Shown here: positions 1 to 11,009 of the stretch, one piece after another
Position numbering within the stretch: the first letter of the stretch is position 1
How the letters are laid out: each line of letters opens with the position of its first letter
Assembly (NCBI GenBank): GCA_022605405.1
Contig: JABYQQ010000001.1
Span: 2,728,001 to 2,792,000, forward strand
DNA: 64,000 nt
From: Earliella scabrosa
Lineage: Eukaryota > Basidiomycota > Agaricomycetes > Polyporales > Polyporaceae
Direction of reading: 5' to 3'
The notes under the pieces: model-generated
Database searches by the model: none
Told to the model about the DNA's origin: nothing
The model's input: only the letters and a program-made list of their open reading frames with translations
Position numbers and translations under genes: made by a program

Positions 1-16
1 GTCATCCACGACCGAC

Positions 17-1177
17 ATGTACCCCTGGCAGGTTCATCCCCAGGTGAGCTATCCACTCAGCAGACCTTTGTCCGATGCGAGCCCTCTGTGGTCAATTCGT
101 CTCCGCCGCTCTCATGTATCGTTTGCAGTGTGCTTGTGGCTGGGTCCTTGGCGGCGATCGGCCATTCGAGGAGAACGCGGTCTAGGACCCAGCTCACTGG
201 ACATTCCACTCAATGGTCTCGAATATTCCGATCCTGGGCCGGTCCGATGATCCTACCTTTTTGTCGGCTAACGCCCTTCTAAATGCCTGTATGCTTGTAG
301 ACTGACGCCGAGGTTGGTGTACTTGTTAGGTATACTACTCCACTCAAGCGATAGTTCCAGGCGGGTCACCTCTCGGACAATCAAGCATGTCGTATCATTC
401 GGGAGCAAGTTTTCAAGGTCATAACGTCTCAGGTGGAAACATGGTCCTGGTACGTTGCAGCACTGGCATGGTTAAACCTGACATCAGGGGTGACTGACAT
501 GCTCGTGCCTGATCTGCGCTCATCATCTGTGCAACCGGTCAATCGGGCAGCTCCAGCAGAACCGATATGATCGCGGACAGCTGATCCCCGAAGAGTGCCG
601 CATCCCCTCGATACACTATGGCGGCCACAGCCTCGGAGAAGCTCTCAACGGCGACACCCGGAACCTCGCCAATCCCGGAGGACTGACGTGGCCTGCGTCG
701 TGTAAGACACCGCAGAAGCTGGCGATCGCGCTCTGCGTGCGTCACCTTCCTTCCCTGTTCATCTGGAGTTCTGTTGACAGTCCCGATGATGGCGGACGGG
801 CAGTTCGTAGGATACACCGTGCACACGCATCAAGTCACACTGCTGCGCACGTGTGGCATACCCCCCCTGCGAGAGAAGCTCGCGCACGTCATTGCAGTCG
901 AGGTGCAGCATTTCCTCGTGCGTCTTTCAGCTCTTGCTAGCTCGTTGCCCAGGCCGCTGCTGATATTTTGCCACAGAACAAGGCACGGGACGTCGATCAA
1001 CGGCCCTTATGCTTCCACGGACGGCCCCTGACACTCGACGACCTTGTGCTTTTGGACGTCGTGCACGTCTCCAAAGGGACGCTGCAGCCGGTCATCGCAG
1101 TCGTCAATCGCAACCGTACATCCCACGGTCCCATGGCGGTTCAATACCCATCAAGCGCTACGGGGTTCCCTCGGTGA
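17..1177 (+). CDS. Unrecognised multi-exon protein, copy 1 (diverged paralogue of 5026-6385)
   Basis: I do not recognise this family. The call rests on alignment to the second copy at 5026-6385. Near 560-720 the frame reads RYDRGQLIPEECRIP, then HSLGEALNG and LTWPAS, matching RYQRGHILLEECRLP, FSLRDAFTG and LAWPES in copy 2. After an intron at about 740-780 it reads HQVTLLRT, then LAHVIAVEVQ, and after a further intron at about 921-975 LTLDDLVLL and VSKGTLQPVIAV, against QVTLRTAG, LAQAVAVELQ, LSLDDLVLM and VSKGSLQPVIAV in copy 2. Intron positions agree in both. The start at 17 (MYPWQVHPQ followed by a GTGAGC donor) and the middle exons between 250 and 540 are less certain. The stop is TGA at 1175-1177. 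The protein looks soluble, with no signal peptide or membrane span seen. It could be functional or an early pseudogene. Confidence 0.5.
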
Positions 1178-2364
1178 CTCAAACACCAGCCGCCGTAGCT
1201 TCCCGAGAGTCGGGCTGTGAGGCCATTGTTGATATCCAGTTCTTGACGCTTACAAGTAAGTACTCCCTCATCCATCTGATTGGTGCTCACGCACTGGGAT
1301 GTTATGATGACCATTCGGACAATTTTCCCTGTCATTAGGTTGATCTTTCGGACAAATTCCCCTTTAGGACCAGGCTCATGCCATGCGATAGTATATGCAG
1401 AATTGAATCGGACTTGGTTACTAACTTACTATACCCGCACTGTGACACGGCTTTTGTCTCGGACACCAAGCAATGGACTCCTGTACGGATAAGCTCTGTT
1501 TGAAATCTCACGTTCCACGTATACCAACTGGGGCTGACCGCACTAGCATCCGGTCTGTGTATAACATTCTGACTCGGAGTGTGGATTTTGCGTGGCAGTT
1601 TGCCAGTCCCCGGAGCATCCTTGAGACTCGCTTGTAGACCTATTTGTACCTGTCTATCATCATGCATCAAAGCTTGTTCTCGCCAATCTCGAGCTTGGTG
1701 ATCAATGCACTCCATTGTCATCCACAGCCTCCCGGACCCATTGCCTTTCCGAGCCTCCCGAGAGTGTTTAGCGCCCCAACTGTACGTAATCCCCACGCAG
1801 CGCGATCATTTGGCAACGATATGCAACGTCATCCATGCTCCTTCAACCAAGCCAAACAACTTCCTGGGCATTATAGCCTCTTCACCACAATTAGCCGTAT
1901 CGGTGCGCCTTCGTTGTCGGCTCGAGGATGACCACCTCGCGTTCCGCAACCGTGACAACGTGTCATGAGCCTGAGGAGCGTCGCTGTCCAGTGGGTTTGC
2001 TCCCGACCTCAGGCTGATGTTTCTCTAACGCTACTCTGCAAGCGATGCTATCCAGCTCCTGCCTGCATCGTCGGTAGCCGTCAGCGGCTGCGCAGAGGCT
2101 CGTCCACGCTCGCTGTCAATTTGACTTCGCTTCCATCATGCACGCACCGGTGTCCCGAGTCCTAAGTAGTCTGTACCAGGGACGTCATGGGATCCGACAA
2201 AACGGGGTATGTCACATATCTTTGCCTCGAAGGATGAATCTTTTGCTATGCTATGCATGGCGGCGATTGTTCTGACAAGCTTGTTTCTACAGGCAGGCGA
2301 GACGAGTCATCTTCGAGGACCAGTGGACCAATGTTGCGTACGTATGGTTCAGACTGGCACGGGA
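1178..2364. other. Intergenic, no gene seen
   Basis: About 1.2 kb with only short or unconvincing frames. The longest is a 153-codon minus-strand frame at 1335-1796 whose predicted peptide shows no motif, no low-complexity pattern and no exon logic. I see no RNA gene. Confidence 0.5.
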
Positions 2365-2538
2365 TACAGCTGTTTTCCTTTGGTTTGCCGTTCAAACTCC
2401 GACGACGCGAGACGCGGAAAATTCAGAAAATTCACGAAATTCATTGGGGCTCAATCTCATGCACGAACCGGACCTGGTTTGTATGCCAAATGGCTGCGAG
2501 AGGAGCCCACATTGTTGGCGAAGTTGAACGGTGGTCGT
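2365..2538 (+). repeat. Left arm of inverted repeat
   Basis: Identical over its whole length to the reverse complement of 3291-3464. It contains an AT-rich stretch at about 2418-2443 inside otherwise balanced DNA. Confidence 0.9.
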
Positions 2539-3290
2539 ATGGTCCGTTTGGCGTGGAATATAGATGCCATGTCATCCGGGGTAAGATCTGTGTGAGGATG
2601 GCGTGTGTTCGAGTGGAAATGATACATGAGCTCTGATTATGTGCCTGCAACGATGCGTAAGTCTGTTCATGTTGGGAATCTATGCTGGTGTGTGCTCGCA
2701 TGCGACATTTTGAGCTTCACGTCTACCACCAGACAAGCGCCCATGGGACGGTTCGGAGGACGGGTAGCTCAGGGTTGGATAGTGCTTTGTCCATGCGTCC
2801 ACATCCTGGTACAACTATTGTTGGACACGTAAAAACCTTGGGTGCTCCAAGTGTTTACGGTCTGTATACTTAAGACAGATATTCTACGTCGGTCCCATTA
2901 GCAGCCTCTTCCACAGCACATGATAGCAGGGTATTGATCATTCCTGCACAAGTCTATCAATGGCGCATGACATTGTAGGCAAGATATTAGCCCCTTATGG
3001 CTTGAGAGAGTATGGAGTTCAGCCCAGGTTCAGCCGCTACCGTTCACAAAAGATGAACAGGTATACAGTATGTAGGCGCCCGATGACGCTGAGTAGTATT
3101 GAGGCGGACGATCCCCTCTGAGGATGCCATCTCGCATATTCTCTCTCATAGGTATGGCGCGCAGTACTCAACGAGCGTGTTGACGGTCCGCGTGGACTAT
3201 TGAGATGACTAGAGGATGACTACATACCTACAACAGCCTATGACCAACGGTGGCCCACTGCCGGTCAATAACTCACGTCAGAAGGACCGC

Positions 3291-3464
3291 ACGACCACCG
3301 TTCAACTTCGCCAACAATGTGGGCTCCTCTCGCAGCCATTTGGCATACAAACCAGGTCCGGTTCGTGCATGAGATTGAGCCCCAATGAATTTCGTGAATT
3401 TTCTGAATTTTCCGCGTCTCGCGTCGTCGGAGTTTGAACGGCAAACCAAAGGAAAACAGCTGTA
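3291..3464 (-). repeat. Right arm of inverted repeat
   Basis: Exact reverse complement of 2365-2538. The base after the outer TA differs between the two flanks, which sets the outer boundary of identity. Confidence 0.9.
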
Positions 3465-5025
3465 ACATCCAAGTACAATGGCCTCCCACGTCTTACGAGG
3501 TCCACCCACGTCAACTCCCCGATCCCAGGTACGGCCTCCCTTGATACACGAGGCTGTAATGCACCCTTGCCAATGGCCGCAATGACGCTGGGGAATGCCC
3601 TGATGGATGAGCTACTCACATTGTTTATGGCAATATGGAGACCCCAGTCTGCATCGTATCGGATCCCATCGGTTGCCCTGGTGAACACTCCTTCCCACCC
3701 TTCACGGCCCTTGCGAATGCTGTGGCATGCTTACCAAGGACTTATCCTTCCCGAGGCCGAGTGACTCTTATCGGGACTTCGTGGTCTTGGGAGGGCGTGC
3801 GGTGGTGATTGAGGCGCGGTCGGGGCACCGACAGTAGGTCCCCTCTACCCATGTCCCTATGCGCAGAAAGCACTCATTCCATGGGCTTCCAACAGTCACC
3901 ACTCGTCGAAGCAACATCAGGTGGATACCAGCCGCACCAGTTGGGTTCAAAGGATAGGACGATGACGGCTCTAGTCGGACGTCTCCCCGCCTCGCTCACG
4001 AGTACGAGCAGGTCGTATGCTTGCATTCATGCAAACTCTTCGGCTCTCGGGCTCAATCGCGACGCGTCGGACTACATATCCCCGCAAGAAGGGCGAAGTG
4101 TGTGATGCCGCTCTTACGCGTTCTCGTCGACCCTGCTCTGACCACGCATACTGCTATCTAGATGCTGTGACACAGAAACATCTTCATAGAACATTTCCAG
4201 GAAGGAAGCTCGACACGACACCGCAAAAATCGCAGGACAAGGATTCCCATATTTATCGCCGCATCTTCGGCGCGCTCACCGAACGGGAAGTGGAGGTGGC
4301 CGGTCTCACAGCGGTTCGAGTGGAAGCCGAGGCCCCCAGGTCTTGTCATGCTCTGTGTCCACCGCAGCTTGCTTCTCCCGAAGCGCCGCTGCCAGCAGGG
4401 CAGTAGGAAGATATGTCGTAAATCATCGGACATTGCGTCCACCTTCCCTCGCGTTTCATCAATTCCCTTTCGCTCGATAGCATCGCCGACCCGAGGAGCC
4501 GTGGATTGCCCTGGTCGCACAACGCCCATTTGTGCGTACTGTCGGGGCGCCAGAACGGGGCCACTGCCCATATCCGTCCACGAAGCGCTCCGAGCGTGAT
4601 GGAAGACGGGATCCACCAACTTCTACTGGCTCTCTTCCTCTTGCCGCCACACACACGCAATCTTAAATCCTCGAGCATGCTACATCCCGCCCCGCAGATA
4701 TGGGGCTTCCATCATGCTGCAAGCGTGCCCGCGAGCAATAGGAAGAGAAGGCGCATCCCGCTCATTCGGTTGCGTAGTCTTGTTCCGACCATCTGTAAAC
4801 AAAGGCGAATCAGCATCGCATCCACGCATTCACATGTGGTTATGACGCCCTTCAAGGCACATCAGATCCACGAGGGTGGACCTCCAAGTCGAGATGCGCT
4901 CGTATTTAAGTGGTCCGGCTAGCACTCAACGATATAAGCAGCGCTGTCAACCGGTCGACCCATTCCTGCATCTTCTTCATACATATACCCCGCTCTCCAT
5001 CCGTCTCGCTATCCCATTCAGTTTC
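3465..5025. other. Intergenic, no convincing gene
   Basis: Overlapping short frames occur on both strands with no recognisable product. A minus-strand ATG near 4770 would give MSGMRLLFLLLAGTLAA, which resembles a signal peptide, but it stops at once and I found no supporting downstream exon. A TATA-like GATATAAG near 4930 lies about 95 nt before the next gene. Confidence 0.4.
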
Positions 5026-6385
5026 ATGAACAACAACCGTCCTCACCTTTACTACCACCACCCTGCCCTCAACCCGTACGGGGATTATGGCAACCATAAC
5101 GAGGTGCGCTTTCAAGCATGTCTCACCCCGCCATCGTTTAGGTTGACTGCTGTCTGACTGCCGCTCCGTACCATCCGCTCCCCACTGTACGTCGGGATGT
5201 CAGCGCGACGGCGGTCACTGGGCCCTGGTCAGCGCCCCTCGTCCTGGGAGGGACGGACTAGGAGCCAGCTACGATCCCACTGCCCTCAGCTCAGCGTACG
5301 CGAGTGTACAGGTATGTTATCTTATCCAAAATGTTACTTTTCATGTAACCCTGACGAACACCCGCTTCGCGCCGCTCAAGGGCGAGTTTCCTAGGACATA
5401 CTTTGACAACAGTCTGACAGGCGGCGCAGGACTCGGATGGCAGCGGCCTGCTCCCGATGCCCAGCCCGGTCAGGTGCGTTTCAATTATCATCCGATCCGG
5501 TGACAACCGAGCCCGGGACTTACGGTCTATGTGGGTTCTGGAAGATCCGCACAGCGCATCCGACCGGACGCCCAGGTCAACAACCTGAGGCATATTTGCG
5601 CCCAATGGCATCGCTCTTGTTACCGCCGCCACCTCCTGGAACCGCGGAAAGCATATCTACTCTTGGTGTATATGGCGCATACACCGGGTACGATGTCAAC
5701 GCCGGGACCGCTCAGCTGCAAGGCGCGATGCCGCCAGCGACTGGCCCGCTCCCCCATCCACCGTCACACCTTCCACCTAGTACAAGTACCTGCCGGTCCC
5801 AATGCTGCGAACACGAGTTCCACGAGCTGGACCAGCGCCGGTACCAGCGCGGACACATCCTTCTCGAAGAGTGCCGCCTGCCGACGTCCCACTTCCACGG
5901 CTTCAGTCTCCGTGACGCATTCACCGGCAATGCGCGGTCGCTCCGGGATCACGGCCGTCTGGCGTGGCCGGAAAGCTTCCAGACGTCACAGAAGTACGGG
6001 ATCGTGTTCTGGGTGCGTCGCTCTCCACAATCGCCGCTGAACCGCTGAGCCGCTTACTCAAGAATTCACCGCCTTCCCATCGCGCAGTTCGAGGATCGCG
6101 ACGTCTACAACAAACAGGTCACCCTCCGAACCGCGGGAAACAAGCCGCCGCGCCTCGAGCGACTCGCGCAGGCGGTTGCGGTCGAGCTGCAGAAGCTCAT
6201 GGTGCGTGTCGGCCTCGGAGCGGAACGTCGGCTGACCGCTGGTCTGATAGAACGAGCGACCGCTGTACTGGGAAGGCCGTCTGCTCTCTCTGGACGACCT
6301 CGTTCTCATGCGCGTCGAACACGTGTCGAAAGGAAGCCTCCAGCCCGTCATCGCTGTCCGTCGCCGTTCAGGGTTCCCGACCTAG
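5026..6385 (+). CDS. Unrecognised multi-exon protein, copy 2
   Basis: Start ATG at 5026 opens MNNNRPHLYYHH, then a GTGCGC donor. Further exons follow: one including GLGASYDPT near 5260, a proline-rich exon at about 5550-6010 containing LLLPPPPPG, QRRYQRGHILLEECRLP, FSLRDAFTG and WPESFQTSQKYGIVFW, an exon at about 6082-6198 with DVYNKQVTLRTAG and ERLAQAVAVELQKLM, and a last exon with ERPLYWEGRLLSLDDLVLM and VSKGSLQPVIAV, ending at TAG 6383-6385. The last two introns fall where they do in the 17-1177 copy. I do not know the family. It has no signal peptide or membrane span, so it is probably intracellular. Exact exon borders in the first 400 nt are tentative. Confidence 0.55.
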
Positions 6386-6922
6386 AGCCTGGGGCGACCG
6401 GCGTTGTCTTCCGGTGCCTGGATGAGGGCGAACGAATGGGACTCTGGCTCTTGGACTCGGGACTCATGAGCAGGTCAGGTCAGGTCAGGACACACATTAC
6501 AATACATTCTCCCCCCTACGACACATTCCGCTCCCCTCTACGATACGTTTCCCTCGGATCTCATGTGATACCCCCCGCTAATGGTTGGACGGCACGGATG
6601 CTGATATGCCACGCTACGTTTCGATATGGACAGACTCTGGACCTGTTACCTACCTACCTCCCTCTCCCGTTCTGTCTTTCCCCTCCGGTTCTGTCTTTCC
6701 TCTCCTGTTGGGACTTCGCAGCCACTATGGCTATGGACGCGCTGGCCCATCCGCTATTTCGTCTCCTGTCCTATTCTTGTCACGACTCTCGTTTCCGAAC
6801 GGACCATATCGATTGCTGGCCGATATCGATCCCCGAGTGAACAGACCCAAAGCCCAAGAGAAGAGAAACATGCTACCGAATCCACAAACATTTCCACGCA
6901 AAAACATCCTGCAGGTCGCTCG
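6386..6922. other. Intergenic with short tandem repeats
   Basis: Holds (CAGGT)3 plus CAGGA at 6471-6490, a pyrimidine-rich stretch with a near-duplicated 19-mer at about 6667-6706, and one CCCCCCGCTAAT motif at 6571-6582. It is the 3' intergenic space between the convergent genes 5026-6385 (plus) and 6923-8307 (minus). Confidence 0.6.
6471..6490. repeat. (CAGGT)n microsatellite
   Basis: Three exact CAGGT units and a fourth with one change. Confidence 0.9.
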
Positions 6923-8307
6923 CTAGAACACCATCGCCTCATCCACATCCACGAGCCCCGCCATCTTCAGCACGCCCACCGCCTCCTCCGCCGTGACGGT
7001 CCACTCCCCGCTCTCATCTGACCCTTCGTCCTCTTCGTCCTCCTCGTCCTCCGCCACGAACCCGAGCCTGCTCACAGGCCGCGCGGCGTCGTCGTCCCGC
7101 CCGGGGAAGATCCACCCGCGCATCTCGTCCCCGTCCATGTACCACGCCCCAATCTTCCCGCTCTCCGTCCGCTTCACAAAATCGTCGAGCTATCCGATCC
7201 GTCCATCAGCATCAGCACGAAGCACAATTCCGCGGGGCTCGGTGCACTCACCTCAGGCCAGAAGCCGCCGTCGCCCGCGCCGTCTGCGTCCGCCATGCCG
7301 AACGCAGCGCGGAGGTAGCTCCCGTCGTCAACCTCGAGGTCGTCCATGCCGAACGCGAGCGGCGAGCGGGGTGGGAGCGTCATGCCGAACACCCGACGAT
7401 GCCCGCTGGTGTGAGCGCACGCAGCGGTGGTCTCATCGACAAGGTGGGTCCAGCAAGACGAGGCTGACGCGGTGAGTCCGTTGGGCGCGCTCGCGGGGAG
7501 GATCCGGGCGCGCAGTGCCGACGCGCACGACGAGAGGAGCACCGAGCACCGACCTGTGAGAGCGCAGACGGACAAGGACCACGAGGCGGAGGCAGAGGTC
7601 GATGCAACGGCGAGAGTGTCACGAGCGGCGCAAGAGCTCCGGGGAAGCGCAGACTCGATGTCCTGGTGTGGCGGCGTCGCCGACGGCGAAGCGAACATGT
7701 CAAGACCGCCGCTCGGGTCCTCGGAAGCTGTCCAGAGGTTGTCTTCCGCCGCGGGCCGGCGTGCGCCGAAGAAGCTCCACACGTCGACGGGCTCGGGGCG
7801 GGCCTTGACGAACCCGAAGACGTCGTCCTCGTCGCTCCCTGAGACGGCCACGGGCGAGTCGGCGATGTCATCGCCCGCGCACAGGTGAGCCTGTTCGGTT
7901 CACAATCGGTGCACCGGAGTCAGCCACACACGCAGCAACCCTCTCGAACGAAAGGGGAAAAAGCACACCTTAACGCACAAGAAGCCAGTTGTGGCCAAGA
8001 AGGCGCAGGCAACGATTAACCTGACACCAGTGTGGTTGACATGTGGCCAGGCCAGGCGAGGGTCCGAACCCTGAGCGATCGAGATCGGGCTGCCCTGGGA
8101 TGTCAGCGTGATTTCTGGAGTAGGGTGGTTTCTGGGAACGATAGGACGCATGACTCGCCTGATAATGTCCAAGTACGCAGTCTGGAGGAAGAGGATCGGG
8201 GCGCATAGGCTGTCGGCGAGGAAGAGGAGGGTGTCGTGCAAGGAGGTTTCGGAAACAGCCTGGGCGGCGTTAAGGGAGATCGTGAGGAGTATAGCGATGT
8301 AGAACAT
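6923..8307 (-). CDS. Putative two-span membrane protein with acidic cytosolic tail
   Basis: Unrecognised family. Start ATG at 8307 opens MFYIAILLTISLNAAQA, a hydrophobic leader or first span; a second span reads GVRLIVACAFLATTGFLCV near 8020. The frame then splices (donor at GTGTGC, acceptor AACAG near 7888) into an acidic exon with DEDDVFGFVKARPEP and VDVWSFFGARRP. Downstream exons include FGMDDLEVDDGSYLRAAFG and GFWPE spliced to LDDFVKRTESGKIGAWYMDG, then MRGWIFPGRDDDAARP and an acidic stretch ending EAMVF with stop at 6923-6925. The exon chain keeps frame at the junctions I could check, but a central exon or two near 7400-7560 is uncertain. It could be a plasma-membrane or endomembrane protein; no enzymatic motif is visible. 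Confidence 0.5.
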
Positions 8308-9010
8308 GTCTTCGGATGTCTCGAGAGGCAATGAAGACAAAATGTGTTATGTGTGGTCCATGGATGAGCATAGGATTATATGCGTATGACCGAGAGGCTA
8401 ACCAAGAGAAGGAAGCGAATAGAACCGTTAGCCTCCTGTGGCTCGCCCATGAGCTGGCACCCCGAAGCGCATTCTACAGGAGGAGGCTGGCATATTCGGA
8501 TTGTGAGTAGTCAGTCACCACGATAGTCGTCCAAACCTTTGCCTAGGACACGGGCGCAAGGGTCGTGCGAGATATACGAAACTTAACGTACGGGTGACCA
8601 TACTCACAGCTTCCACGGAACAGGGTCCACCACGCTTCGTGGACAAACTGCATCGCAATGCACAGCAGGGAGAATAATCACCGCGGGCCTAGAGCACAGC
8701 TGTGTCGGGAAGGAGTCATCAGACCCTTCATATGTCACGATAAGTAATGACTCCGCAACACAGAGCTTAGATAGCTGTAAGATTGAATGGCCGCCGCGCC
8801 GCTGGGTCTCACTGTCGGCACGGAGCAGCGGTCGGGGGTGGGAGCGGAGTAGCGGAAGGAAGCGGGGCGAGGATAGGCATTGGGCAACACACGCGCGCAG
8901 GCAATAACGGCACCTTGTGGGCAATGGTGGGTGTACCCGAGTAAGTCAACACAGGAATAGGTGCCTGTCATTCCATTCATGAAGACTCGTAGATCATTCA
9001 TGTGTCGCGC
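8308..9010. other. Intergenic, no gene seen
   Basis: About 700 nt between two minus-strand genes; it includes the promoter side of 6923-8307. No coding or RNA pattern recognised. Confidence 0.5.
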
Positions 9011-9622
9011 CTACAGCAGACTCTTGAGCACCCCATCGCCCTCGACGAGGATGCATGGGCCTCCGTAGATGACCTTCTCTTCCAAGCCGTTGTCCTTGAC
9101 GTATGCAACGACCGCTTCGTCCTCCGCACCGGGCTGGAGCCAGAGCGCGGGGACATTAAGAGCCTTGGCTTGCTCAAGAATGCCCAGGGTGATCTGCCAA
9201 TCATCATTTCCGTCAATGAAGCTTCAATGACTCGGCGGGCCAGGTGGTACACGCGGCATGACGGACCTTCGGTGGTGTAATGACGCTGATGGACGTCTCC
9301 GAGGGAGCGGAAAGGTCTCCGATAGTGCGGACGGTCTTGAGGCCCTCGAGCTCGTCCTCTTTCTGCCATACGATGAGAGGGAGGCGTGCCCTCGGCTCAC
9401 TGCAAGGGGCGTACCGGGTGGACGGGAGTCACATCCTTGTTCCTCGCCTGATACCACTTCAAAACCTATGCATAATCGCCTCTGATCAGTCGCGCAGCCC
9501 ACTCTAATGAAAGCAGGGATACGCACCTTGGTCCCGAACTTGCTCTGGTCCTTGGAGGCGCCAACGACCGCGTAGTGCGGTGCAGACAAGAACGTCTTCT
9601 GGATGCTGGTCAAGCTGGACAT
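9011..9622 (-). CDS. CoA-binding (Rossmann) domain protein, YccU-like
   Basis: Start ATG 9622: MSSLTSIQKTFLSAPHYAVV, followed by GASKDQSKFGTK, then introns and exons VLKWYQARNKDVTPVHP, KEDELEGLKTVRTIGDLSA, SETSISVITPPK, ITLGILEQAKALNVPALWLQ, PGAEDEAVVAYV and VIYGGPCILVEGDGVLKSLL, with stop at 9011-9013. The order is that of the CoA_binding family: the GAS turn binds the nucleotide, the VHP step follows the second strand, and PP plus WLQPGAED is the conserved late motif. Family members are small cytosolic proteins of about 140-200 residues, and the spliced length here fits. The biochemical role of fungal members is not established. Three introns of ordinary size are needed; all use GT..AG. Confidence 0.85.
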
Positions 9623-11009
9623 GGCTCAATGAACAAGGTCAGAGGCGCGAAGAAAGCAGTCGCGGTGGAAGTTCAAGTCGAGTGCGTCCGAGACGATCAG
9701 CTGCAGCCTGAGGGTATTTGAGGATCCTCACATCCGGAACGGGGTCGTGGATCTCGCCGGACTGTAACGGACAGATGTCGTTGAGAACGTCAATCGCGCC
9801 ATTTGATATGATAGTCTCGACATCGTCGGAGGAACAAGCTGAGCGCGGGAGAGCCATATGCTGGCCGTGCTTCTCTCCCCAAGTCCACCAAATTCGCACC
9901 TTTACTTAACCTTGGCGCCTGGGCCAGACGGCGCGGGCCCGAGTGAGCCTGCCCTGAACTGGTCCGTGCGCGCACCCACGGTATATAAGCCCCCGCTCGG
10001 GCATGGTAACAACTCATACTTACCTTGATGGCACAGGCCCCTTCATGTACCTGGGTCTGTGGGCCGTGGGGGCCTCTCATAGCACGGCGACCTTGTCCTC
10101 AGGGGGACTCTGCGGTTTGTATGGGCTTCGGCTCATGCACCGTCCCAATATTTCCCTGTCCTGCTTCGGCCCTCGGGCTGGGCAGGCCATTTATTTTTGT
10201 CGCTACGTCTTCCTAACCCTAACCCTAATGCGCCCATATCCACCCGACGGTTCCTGTTCCACTGCGGCAATGGAGCGACTTGCACACGAGTACGATCCTC
10301 ATGATATCATGTTGGTTGATTGTTGGCAACATCAGGTCAAACGAGTAATCGTGAATCAATGGAAGTCCATTTAGAGACCGTAATTGCGACGATGCCTTTC
10401 AGATTCGTTCGAATTGACATGACAGCGAGGGACCATTCGAGGGCACTATACGAATCACTAGTCACTAGGCTCCGAGGCACGTCGAACGTCCACTGCAGAC
10501 GAATATAATCATATAGGATGTATCAGTGGTATACCTACGCCCTTTTCGAGGACAACATCTTCATACGGGGTATGTAGAGTAAGAGTGAATCTTGATCTTT
10601 GCGTCAGCGGTCGAAAAGCCAAGCGCGTCCGTGCTGGAACAAGAAGGAAAAAACAAGTTGAAGGACTATGACACCGATGAGGAATATCAAACGAATGCGT
10701 ACGGATGCACATAGGTACAACGTGGTGATTACGAGTCGACTATGGCCGAGAAGGAAGGTGGTAGCGATGCTTTGTATGCGAGGATTAGCGATGCGCGAGA
10801 GTACGAAGGAGTCGGACGAAAGCTGAAGGAACGGGAACGAGGGAGAGATGCGGTTTGGCTACAGTTTGTCGGGGGCACTTCTGCATTATGGATTACGCAA
10901 GACAATGAACAATGAACGGCGAACAGTGATTTGGCCGGGAAGGGAGGCAGATAGTTCAGTGGAATGAGAAGAGGACACCGTTGATGGGCGGGAGCGGAAG
11001 AGGTACGCT
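9623..11009. other. Intergenic, gene-free 1.4 kb
   Basis: Contains the promoter of the CoA-binding gene, the telomere-like tract at 10212-10228 and the 3' flank of the CLIP gene. Frames here are short and show no recognisable product. Confidence 0.55.
10212..10228 (+). repeat. Interstitial telomere-like CCCTAA tract
   Basis: Reads CCTAACCCTAACCCTAA, almost three units of the TTAGGG repeat used at basidiomycete telomeres. It is far too short to be a chromosome end; it may be a telobox-type transcription-factor site or a chance or repair-inserted scrap. Confidence 0.8.

Larger units (their letters stand above)
2365..3464. mobile_element. Foldback / MITE-like element with 174-nt inverted repeats and flanking TA
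   Basis: The left arm 2365-2538 and right arm 3291-3464 are exact reverse complements over 174 nt, separated by 752 nt; similarity decays just inside each arm. The outermost bases read TA then CAGCTGTTTTCC on the left and GGAAAACAGCTG then TA on the right. Terminal inverted repeats beginning CAG next to a duplicated TA are the signature of Tc1/mariner/pogo-class insertion. No transposase frame exists in the interior, so this would be a non-autonomous element. The perfect arm identity suggests recent origin or gene conversion. Confidence 0.65.

Noticed and set aside
1335..1796. 153-codon minus-strand frame as a gene
   Set aside because: No motif and no exon partners; it begins without a convincing start context.
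4158..4678. Overlapping minus-strand frames as a secreted protein gene
   Set aside because: The signal-peptide-like start near 4770 stops at once and no splice chain connects it to these frames.
6571..6582. CCCCCCGCTAAT as a third polypurine-tract motif
   Set aside because: Lacks the seventh C and the spaced GTCCCC; no retroelement sequence nearby, so probably chance.
10212..10228. Chromosome end
   Set aside because: Fewer than three repeat units with genes on both sides.
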